NCBI GenBank assembly: GCA_030146615.1
Contig: JASLBL010000527.1
Coordinates: 1 to 10,258 of the forward strand
From: Actinomycetes bacterium
GTDB lineage: Bacteria > Actinomycetota > CALGFH01
Length of the DNA: 10,258 nucleotides
Reading direction: 5' to 3'
The notes beneath the pieces are model-generated. The model had not been told where the DNA came from and made no database searches. It was given only the letters and a program-made list of their open reading frames with translations. Below, piece after piece: positions 1 through 5,972 of this stretch; positions within the stretch are counted from its first letter, which is position 1; every line of letters starts with the position of its first letter. The position numbers and the translations under genes were made by a program.

Positions 1-3000
1 TCTCCCGAGCAGGTCGACCAGCCAGCCGGGGCTGGAGCGGACCCGGTGGTCGCCGGCCCCCAGCCGCAGCGGCCCGCCGCAGCCGCTGACCGGCACGGCC
101 TCGCCGGCGGCCAGGTCGCCGACGGTGCCGTCCAGCCGGACCCGCAGCGGCTCGCCGTCCACGGTGGCCAGCTCGACGCAGCCTCGCAGGCGCCGTGACC
201 CCGGGACGGCCGGGATGCGGGCGCGGCCGGCCCGCAGCTCGCTGATCCGCACCTGGCCGCCCAGCCCGGCCACCTGGTCGATGGTGAGCCGCAGCTTCCG
301 CACCCTGGCGGCCGGGAAGTCGACCCTGGTCTGGCCCTGCTTGAGGTTGACCAGGAACGGCTCGCCGTCGTTGACCGAGAGCTCGGCGGCGGTGATGGCG
401 TCCACTCCGACCAGTCCCTTGGGCACGGACTGGAGCACGTCGACGTGGTCGAGCCGCTCGCCGGGCAGGCGCAGCTCGATCCACTCGCCAGGGCCGCGCC
501 CGTCCGGGACCCAGGCGCTGTCCGGGTCGCCGTCCAGGGCCTGGGAGGCGCGGGCCCCGACCTCGTCGAAGAAGCGGGAGGAGGAGCTGGCCACCACGCT
601 GCCCGGCGCCCCGGCGAGCCGGTCCACCACCGGGTCGGGCAGGCCGGGCCCGGCCGCGGTCAGCCCGGCGACGGCGAACTCGCGCTCCGCCGGCAGCCAG
701 AGCTCGCGGTCCAGCACCCGCTCCTCGTCGTGGAAGCGGTCCCCGGCCTCGCCGGCGGCCCGGGTCAGGACCACGTCGATCGGGGCGGCGTCGAGCCGGG
801 CCCGGTCGGCGGGGGACAGGGCGCCGGCCAGGCGGCGCAGGGTCCGGGGCAGGCGGGCGACCTGGCGGACCTCGACCCCGGGGACGCCGATCTCCCAGAA
901 CCCCACCGGGTTGAGGCCGACCCCCCGGACCTGGGTGATCTCGACGGTGACCTGCGAGGTGGTGGCGTCGGGGACGTCGACCCTGACCTCGGGCTCGGCC
1001 GGTACCGGGACCTCGACCGCGCCGGCGTCGACCCGGACCCGCACCCCGGCGACCTGGACGCCCGGCTCGGACAGGACCGGGCGCAGGGTGATCGCCCCGA
1101 TCTCGGCCGGCTCCTTCAGGCGCAGGGTGACCGACTGGCCGACCGCGCCCCCGAAGTCGCCGGTGGTCCAGGCGGTCCGCCGGTCGCCGTCGAAGGCGAA
1201 CTCCGGCTTGCCGAACGGGGTCGCGGTGAGCAGCGAGCCCGACCCGGTGGCGGTCACCGACGCGGCCCCCTCGAGGCGGGTCACGGTCTGGGCGTCCGGG
1301 TCGCCGAACAGGGTCAGGGTGGACGCCGGCAGGGGCTGGTCGGCCCGGAGGGTGGGCGAGTAGTTCTGGCCGGTTCGGAAGCTCCCCCAGGCCCGCCGCC
1401 GGTTGCTGTCGGTCACCACCACCCGGGCCCCGCCGGCCACCGAGGCCGCCAGCTCGGCCGGGGTGACGGAGCCGAGCAGCCGGAACGCCGGCTCGCCCTG
1501 CGCCAGGTCCAGCTCGACCAGCGACGGGAGGGCGAAGCTGTCGCCGTCGACCAGCATCGCGCCCGCGGCCGGCTCGGTCCGCACGATCGGCCGCGGCCGG
1601 GCGACGGCGTAGCGCTGCAGCGGCGGCACGGCCGCGTCCTCCAGCGCCTGGTCGGGCGGGTAGAAGTCGGAGACGGGAGCAACGGTGTGCTCGCCAGCCC
1701 GGCCGTAGGCGGCGACCAGGTCGAGCGACGGGTCGCCGCCCAGCCGCTCGGCCACCACCGAGGGCCGGGGGCCCCCGAAGGTCTCCCAGCGCTGGTCGTT
1801 GCGGACCACCACCTCGGCCACGCCCAGGTAGCGGGCCATGGCCGCCACCACCTCGGGGTCGGGGTCGCCGGTGCTGAGGGGCAGGTCGAGGGCGGCCAGG
1901 AAGTTGGTCTGCTCGAAGGAGCCGTTGGGCACGGTCGTCCGGACCACCGAGGGCCGCGACAGCAGCGACAGGTTGACGTCGTCGGGCCCCTCCATGCCCC
2001 ACCGGTAGGCGGTGTTGCTGGCCCCGGGGGCGAGCAGGACCCGGGTGTCGTCCGAGCCCCGGTTGACGTCGGCGGCCAGCTCGCGCCAGTAGTCGGGGAC
2101 CTGGTAGCGGATCGTGTACAGCCCCCCGGTCCAGGCCGGCTGGACCGAGACGGCCAGGACCACGGCCACGGCGGCGGCCACGGCGCCGCGCCAGGGCCGC
2201 TCGCCCTTGGCCCTTGTGGCCAGCTCGGCCGCCCCGAGCCCGAGCAGCAGCGCGTACGCCAGGGCGACCAGGGCTCCGGCCTTGTTGGTGGTCCGGAAGG
2301 CGATCGCGCCCGGGACCTGCTCGAAGGCGGCCGACAGCAGCCGCCCGAACGGCGACGGGTTGGACGGCGGGAACAGCCCCACCATCACTGGGACGGCCAC
2401 GGCCAGCAGCAGCACCGCCAGGGCGCGGGCCCGTGCCCTGGCCAGCAGGGCCGCGGCGGCGGCCAGGACCGGCAGCAGGAAGCTGGCCAGCAGCGGCAGC
2501 GGGTTGGTCAGGTAGGCGGCCGCGCCGGGCATGGCCAGCCGGCCGTCCTGCTGGAAGTACATGACCCAGAAGCCGAGCAGCCGCAGTGTCTCCGGGAGCG
2601 AGGAGGTGCTGGCGACGTTCTCGGGCCGCTCGGTGAAGGCGGCCACCGCCTCGCCCGTCTCCCCGGCCATGGCCGCCGGGACCAGCCAGTACAGCGACAC
2701 CAGCACGGCCAGGCCGGCACAGCGCAGGGCCGGGCCCAGCAGCCGCGGCCACGGGGTGCGCTCGGCCAGGCGCAGGTACAGCAGGTAGCAGGGCACGGCC
2801 AGGCACATGAACAGGGCGACCACCCCGGCGTTCATGCCGGTCATGAGGAAGAACACGAGCGCGAAGGCGGCCGGCCAGCGCCACGACGTCGGCGCCCGCA
2901 CCGCCCTGGCCAGGGCGAGCAGCAGCCAGGGGAGCAGCGCGTAGGGCACCAGCACGGGCGTGGTCGCGCCGGCCACGACCACGTACGGGTTGGCCACGTA

Positions 3001-3447
3001 CACCGCGGCCGCGGCCACTCGGCCGGCCGGCGAGGAGCGCTCGGCGGCGAGCAGGTGAAACAGCCGGACCGCGCCCCAGCCGGCGACCAGCAGCAGCAGC
3101 GTCCTCCAGACCCGCAGGACGAGCCAGGCGGGCAGGCCGGTGGCGTCGATGGCCGAGACGGCCAGGCTCACCGGGAGCAGGCCGGTCTGGAAGTTCGGCT
3201 GCCCCAGGTGCGGGTCGGGGTCCCAGGTGGACAGCGTCCTGAGCAGGGTCCGGACCGGGGCCAGGTAGACCTCCGGCTTGGTGTCGGGGGTGAACCAGCC
3301 CTGGTCGGCGCCGATCACCGCCGTCCCCACCAGCAGCCCCAGCACCAGGTAGGCGAACCCTTCCCAGGACAGGCCGGGCATCCGGGGCGCCTGCGGTTCG
3401 GCACCCGCCTCGTCGGGCCGCCGGACCCGGACCATGTCGCTGCTCAT
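1..3447 (-). CDS. aftD: AftD-like alpha-(1->3)-arabinofuranosyltransferase (DUF3367 family), C-terminus cut by window edge
   Basis: Reading the minus strand from ATG at 3447 gives 1,149 codons with no stop up to base 1, so the gene runs off the left edge. It should be a polytopic GT-C enzyme that adds arabinofuranose from decaprenyl-phosphoarabinose to an envelope glycan outside the membrane. Seen: first membrane segment about residues 31-47; the AftD-type acidic loop DTKPEVYLAP at 55-64 followed by WDPDPHLGQ; ANPYVVVAG with YALLPW in the next helices; SSLPETLR at 282-289; FRTTNK at 384-389; VPDYW at 450-454 opening the large extracytoplasmic part. Two discoidin/carbohydrate-binding-like motifs follow, FDGDRRTAW (752-760) and LDGDPDSAW (971-979). 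Near the edge are C1090, C1123 and H1134 in the pattern seen at AftD C-termini. Known AftD is about 1,400 residues, so some 100-250 are probably missing. An alternative in-frame ATG lies at 3435; 3447 is preferred because GAGG lies 7 nt upstream. It follows the flippase gene by 46 bp, probably in one operon. Confidence 0.88.
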   Translation of the reverse strand, partial: MSSDMVRVRRPDEAGAEPQAPRMPGLSWEGFAYLVLGLLVGTAVIGADQGWFTPDTKPEVYLAPVRTLLRTLSTWDPDPHLGQPNFQTGLLPVSLAVSAIDATGLPAWLVLRVWRTLLLLVAGWGAVRLFHLLAAERSSPAGRVAAAAVYVANPYVVVAGATTPVLVPYALLPWLLLALARAVRAPTSWRWPAAFALVFFLMTGMNAGVVALFMCLAVPCYLLYLRLAERTPWPRLLGPALRCAGLAVLVSLYWLVPAAMAGETGEAVAAFTERPENVASTSSLPETLRLLGFWVMYFQQDGRLAMPGAAAYLTNPLPLLASFLLPVLAAAAALLARARARALAVLLLAVAVPVMVGLFPPSNPSPFGRLLSAAFEQVPGAIAFRTTNKAGALVALAYALLLGLGAAELATRAKGERPWRGAVAAAVAVVLAVSVQPAWTGGLYTIRYQVPDYWRELAADVNRGSDDTRVLLAPGASNTAYRWGMEGPDDVNLSLLSRPSVVRTTVPNGSFEQTNFLAALDLPLSTGDPDPEVVAAMARYLGVAEVVVRNDQRWETFGGPRPSVVAERLGGDPSLDLVAAYGRAGEHTVAPVSDFYPPDQALEDAAVPPLQRYAVARPRPIVRTEPAAGAMLVDGDSFALPSLVELDLAQGEPAFRLLGSVTPAELAASVAGGARVVVTDSNRRRAWGSFRTGQNYSPTLRADQPLPASTLTLFGDPDAQTVTRLEGAASVTATGSGSLLTATPFGKPEFAFDGDRRTAWTTGDFGGAVGQSVTLRLKEPAEIGAITLRPVLSEPGVQVAGVRVRVDAGAVEVPVPAEPEVRVDVPDATTSQVTVEITQVRGVGLNPVGFWEIGVPGVEVRQVARLPRTLRRLAGALSPADRARLDAAPIDVVLTRAAGEAGDRFHDEERVLDRELWLPAEREFAVAGLTAAGPGLPDPVVDRLAGAPGSVVASSSSRFFDEVGARASQALDGDPDSAWVPDGRGPGEWIELRLPGERLDHVDVLQSVPKGLVGVDAITAAELSVNDGEPFLVNLKQGQTRVDFPAARVRKLRLTIDQVAGLGGQVRISELRAGRARIPAVPGSRRLRGCVELATVDGEPLRVRLDGTVGDLAAGEAVPVSGCGGPLRLGAGDHRVRSSPGWLVDLLGR

Positions 3448-3448
3448 C

Positions 3449-3461
3449 GGCGAGCCTCGCC
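3449..3461 (-). promoter_or_regulatory. Inverted repeat covering the aftD ribosome binding site
   Basis: On the minus strand GGCGAGGCTCGCC lies one base before the aftD ATG. It can fold as a GGCGA/TCGCC stem with loop GGC. The only Shine-Dalgarno-like bases, GAGG, are inside the stem and loop. I infer that initiation may depend on ribosomes arriving from the upstream flippase gene, whose TGA is 46 bp away. The palindrome is plain in the sequence; the regulatory role is inference. Confidence 0.4.
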
Positions 3462-3493
3462 AGGCACCGGGGCTCCCCGCTCGTCTGCCGGGC

Positions 3494-4912
3494 TCACGGC
3501 GCCACCGGGCCGGGAGCCGGGGCCGGGAGCCGTCCGAGCCGGCGCCGCAGCAGCCACCAGCCGGCGACCGCGAGCGCCACGGCCACGCCGAGGGCGGTCC
3601 CGGCGACCTCAGCGACACTTCCGTGCAGCGGGCCCGCGACCAGGGCAACCTCGGCGACCAGGGCGACCGCCACCGCCCGGCCCATGCGCCGGTCGCGGGT
3701 GGCGATCCCCTCGAACAACAGCAGCTGCACCAGGGCCAATGCGGTCCCGAGGGCCGCGAACAGCGGCAGCAGCGGCCCCAGCCCGGCGTACCCGCCGCCG
3801 AGCACCGGCACCACCAGCCCAACCCGGTCGGCCAGGGCGAGGACGCCGGCCAGCAGCACCCCGAACCCGACGATCAGCCCGGCCGACCCGGCGAGCAGCC
3901 GCCGCGGGTCGGCCGCCCCCACCAGCCTCGGGAAGATCACCGTGACCACGAACTGCGGCGCCCAGAAGGCGATCTTGGCCACCACCGCCCCAAGCGCGTA
4001 CCGCCCCGCCGCCGCCCGGTCCAGGTAATGACGGGCCAGCAGCACGTCCAGGTTGGCCAGCAGGAACAGCCCGAGCAGGCTAGTGGTCGCGGTCCCAACC
4101 TCCCGCCACCACCCGGCGCCCTCGGCCCGGGCGAGCTCCACCCCGACCCGCCGCTGCCGGGTCCCCCGGTGGGGGAGTGTAGCCGACCCCGAAGCGGGAT
4201 GCGCCGGGATGTCCACAGCCCCCGGCGTAGCCGACGACGGCGGCGGCGGGTTGTCCGCAGCCGCCGGCGACGGGGCACGCGGGGTGGCGAGGCGGAGGCC
4301 GGCGAGGGAGGCGAGGAGGGCGCCGGCGGCGACCCCGGCCATGGCGCCGCTGACTCCGAGGCCGGCCGCGACCAGGGCCAGGCCGGCGGCCAGCTTGACC
4401 GCGGCCCCGGCGACCATGACCCCGGCCAGGGCCCCGAACCGCTCCCGGCCCTGGAGCAGCCCCTGGACGGCGAACAGCAGCGGGGTCGGCGCCAGGGCCA
4501 GGGCCAGCCAGAGCACGGGCACGGCCGAGTCCAGGTGCAGGAACAGCACGAGCCCGGGGCCGGCCAGCACGGTGATCAGGACCAGCCCGAGTCCGGCCCG
4601 CCCGACCAGCCAACCCACCCCCGGCCAGGTCCCGCCGGCCTCGGCCCCCGCACCGCTCCTGGTCACGGCCGTCCTGGCCAGGGCGGTGCGCCTGGCCACC
4701 ACGGCCTGGAGGGCGAGGCCGGGGACGCTGCCGACCAGCACCAGGGCGAGCAGGGCGGCCAGGGCGCCGTAGGTCTCCGGCCCGAGCAGGAACGCCATCA
4801 CCACGTTGAACGCGTAGTTGCCGGCGTTAGCCACGCCCATCCCGGCGGCCAGCACGAGCGCGTCGCGACGGAGGGACCGGCGACTCGGGACGGCCGTCTC
4901 GAACTGGGTCAC
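3494..4912 (-). CDS. Polysaccharide/oligosaccharide flippase, MOP superfamily (Wzx-like)
   Basis: A 472-residue protein, almost entirely hydrophobic helices, matching lipid-linked oligosaccharide flippases in length and pattern. The N-terminus has RRDALVLAAGMGVANAGNYAFN (residues 15-36) leading into FLLGPETYGALAAL, the usual MOP first-helix layout. The second half opens with LANLDVLLARHYLD (284-297), then AGRYALGAVVAKIAFWAPQF and IFPRL, typical of actinobacterial members. Between the two six-helix halves, residues about 210-268 form a long Pro/Arg-rich hydrophilic loop. Residues 231-261 of it are encoded by a repeat shared with the GT-C gene at 5973-7826. Its likely job is moving an undecaprenyl/decaprenyl-linked glycan across the membrane for the AftD-like enzyme encoded next. 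The GTG start at 4912 has no Shine-Dalgarno sequence; a TAGACT hexamer 8 nt upstream suggests a leaderless or nearly leaderless transcript. The substrate cannot be read from sequence. Confidence 0.82.
   Translation of the reverse strand: MTQFETAVPSRRSLRRDALVLAAGMGVANAGNYAFNVVMAFLLGPETYGALAALLALVLVGSVPGLALQAVVARRTALARTAVTRSGAGAEAGGTWPGVGWLVGRAGLGLVLITVLAGPGLVLFLHLDSAVPVLWLALALAPTPLLFAVQGLLQGRERFGALAGVMVAGAAVKLAAGLALVAAGLGVSGAMAGVAAGALLASLAGLRLATPRAPSPAAADNPPPPSSATPGAVDIPAHPASGSATLPHRGTRQRRVGVELARAEGAGWWREVGTATTSLLGLFLLANLDVLLARHYLDRAAAGRYALGAVVAKIAFWAPQFVVTVIFPRLVGAADPRRLLAGSAGLIVGFGVLLAGVLALADRVGLVVPVLGGGYAGLGPLLPLFAALGTALALVQLLLFEGIATRDRRMGRAVAVALVAEVALVAGPLHGSVAEVAGTALGVAVALAVAGWWLLRRRLGRLPAPAPGPVAP
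4126..4223 (-). repeat. Intragenic repeat, copy A (in flippase gene)
   Basis: Read on the minus strand, this copy begins GGGGGCTGTGGACA and carries GTCGGCTACACT then CCCCC-ACC-GGGGG. It aligns without gaps to 6566-6663 on the plus strand; by hand count about 71 of 98 bases match, and 47 of the first 61. The two ends of that 61-base core are nearly identical and the middle 23 bases diverge. In the flippase frame it encodes GAVDIPAHPASGSATLPHRG and on to about VELAR. It is sense to the gene and lies in the loop between the two halves of the transporter. TCCCCC-ACC-GGGGGA can form a tight hairpin. The TGTGGAC box (4211-4217) is followed by exactly 29 bases and then TACACT (4176-4181). Confidence 0.75.
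4224..4260 (-). repeat. Degenerate half-unit next to copy A
   Basis: Directly upstream of copy A on the minus strand is CTGCGGACAACCC, then GTCGTCGGCTACGCC. This echoes CTGTGGACATCCC and GTCGGCTACACT in copy A. The box-to-TAC spacing is 23 rather than 29 bases. It may be a partial tandem duplication, but the stretch is short and GC-rich, so chance similarity is possible. It encodes the Pro-rich residues around 219-230 of the flippase. Confidence 0.4.
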
Positions 4913-4920
4913 AACCGCGC

Positions 4921-4926
4921 AGTCTA
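4921..4926 (-). promoter_or_regulatory. Candidate -10 element for the flippase-aftD operon
   Basis: The minus strand reads TAGACT, fitting the actinobacterial TANNNT -10 pattern, 8 nt before the GTG start at 4912. Transcription would start at or within a few bases of the GTG, which explains why no ribosome binding site is visible. No convincing TTGACA-like -35 lies 16-18 bp upstream (CACAAA at 17 bp). Confidence 0.4.
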
Positions 4927-4949
4927 TGTCTTTTGAGGCAATGTTTGTG

Positions 4950-4955
4950 TAGTGT
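4950..4955 (+). promoter_or_regulatory. Candidate -10 element for the DUF3068 operon
   Basis: TAGTGT lies in the 80-bp divergent gap, 37 nt before the GTG at 4993. TTGAGG at 4933-4938 is too close (11 bp) to be a standard -35. This AT-richer pocket is the only plausible promoter for the plus-strand genes, but the call rests on a single hexamer. Confidence 0.3.
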
Positions 4956-4960
4956 TCGAG

Positions 4961-4976
4961 GCCGGTTGTTACCGGC
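4961..4976 (+). promoter_or_regulatory. Perfect 6-bp inverted repeat in the DUF3068 leader
   Basis: GCCGGT-TGTT-ACCGGC is a perfect stem with a four-base loop. It lies between the candidate -10 at 4950-4955 and the AGGGAGG ribosome binding site at 4981-4987. It would lie at the 5' end of the transcript, or could be an operator half-site pair. The function is not known. Confidence 0.4.
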
Positions 4977-4992
4977 TGGTAGGGAGGCTGCG

Positions 4993-5934
4993 GTGGCGCG
5001 CCGGGTCGGCTTCGTCCTCGTCTTCGTTGGGCTGTTCCTGCTGTTCTTCGGTCTGTTCGAGCGTGTCTACGCCTACCCGAGGCTGAAGAAGGCGCCGCTC
5101 GACCAGTACTCGACGCCGGTGGCCACCGGGACCGGGACCTACTTCAACCGCAGCCCGGACAAGCTGACCGAGATCACCGGCGCCCAGCTCAAGAACGTCC
5201 GCACCGTCCGAGGCGACGTCAAGGCCGGCACCGACGAGGTCGCCGTCTGGGACTCCTTCAACAGCACCGTCGACACCGCCGACCAGGGCGTGATCACCGC
5301 CACCCAGGAGCGGATCGCGCTGGACCGGGTGACCGCCCAGTCGGTCCAGTGCTGCGGCGAGAACCCGCGCCACCAGGGCCTGACCCTCAAGTTCCCGTTC
5401 GACACCCAGCGGATCACCTACCAGTTCTGGGACGGCCCGGCCCAGCGGGCCCTGCCGGCCGCCTTCACCCGTGAGGAGCAGCTCAACGGCCTCACCGTCT
5501 ACCGGTTCGAGCAGCGCATCGACCGGCTGGACGTCGGCGACCAGGAGATCCCCGGGACCCTGGCCGGCGACCCGGACACGCCCAGCGTCCAGACCAACAT
5601 CGTCTACTCCAACACCAAGACCCTCTGGGTCGAGCCGGCCACCGGCATCATCGTCAAGGCCCAGCAGGACGCCACCCAGGTGCTGGAGACCCAGGGCGGC
5701 GAGCAGGTCCTCACCCTGCTCGACGCCACCCTCACCTACGACGAGGCCACCGTCGACAGCAATGCCGACGACGCCTCCAGCGGCGCCAACCGCCTCCGCC
5801 TCCTCGGCATCATCCTCCCCCTCGCCGCCCTCTTCCTCGGCCTGGTGGCGATCGCCGCCGGCCTGGTCCTCCTCCGCTCCCCCGAGGGCCGCCGGGTCGC
5901 TCGGGGCGAGCGCCGCCCGGCCGGCGCCGTCTGA
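4993..5934 (+). CDS. DUF3068 / PorA-family membrane-anchored extracytoplasmic protein
   Basis: 313 residues. The GTG at 4993 is chosen because AGGGAGG lies 5 nt upstream and the product then starts VARRVGF directly before the first membrane span (about residues 5-22); an in-frame ATG at 4933 would add an Arg/Cys-rich tail and lies in the promoter region. Topology: short positive N-terminus, N-terminal helix, an extracytoplasmic domain of roughly 240 residues, a second helix about 269-294 (LRLLGIILPLAALFLGLVAI) and an Arg-rich cytoplasmic tail. Family hallmarks are YAYPRLKKAPLDQY after the first helix, a QCCGENP cysteine pair (C120/C121), LTVYRFEQ, and WVEPATGIIVKAQQ. As I recall, family members include mycobacterial PgfA (Rv0227c/MSMEG_0317) and Corynebacterium NCgl2760, linked to polar growth, lipid trafficking and lipomannan/lipoarabinomannan maturation. 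It heads a plus-strand operon with the GT-C gene 38 bp downstream. The biochemical role here is inferred. Confidence 0.8.
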   Translation: MARRVGFVLVFVGLFLLFFGLFERVYAYPRLKKAPLDQYSTPVATGTGTYFNRSPDKLTEITGAQLKNVRTVRGDVKAGTDEVAVWDSFNSTVDTADQGVITATQERIALDRVTAQSVQCCGENPRHQGLTLKFPFDTQRITYQFWDGPAQRALPAAFTREEQLNGLTVYRFEQRIDRLDVGDQEIPGTLAGDPDTPSVQTNIVYSNTKTLWVEPATGIIVKAQQDATQVLETQGGEQVLTLLDATLTYDEATVDSNADDASSGANRLRLLGIILPLAALFLGLVAIAAGLVLLRSPEGRRVARGERRPAGAV

Positions 5935-5972
5935 CCACCAGCAGGACCGGAAGCGCCGAGGCGCGGGATCCA

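Noticed and set aside
445..3945. Plus-strand open frame of about 1,166 codons opposite aftD
   Set aside because: Composition is biased to Gly, Gln, Arg and Pro with no domain motif. The opposite strand reads as a recognisable AftD-like protein through the whole stretch.
4163..4201. CCCCC/GGGGG hairpin in copy A as a transcription terminator splitting the flippase into two genes
   Set aside because: The frame stays open through it, no T run follows, and both halves are needed for a complete MOP transporter, so I treat it as part of the in-frame repeat.
3434..4936. Plus-strand open frame of 500 codons opposite the flippase
   Set aside because: Low-complexity shadow; the minus strand encodes a coherent multi-helix flippase.
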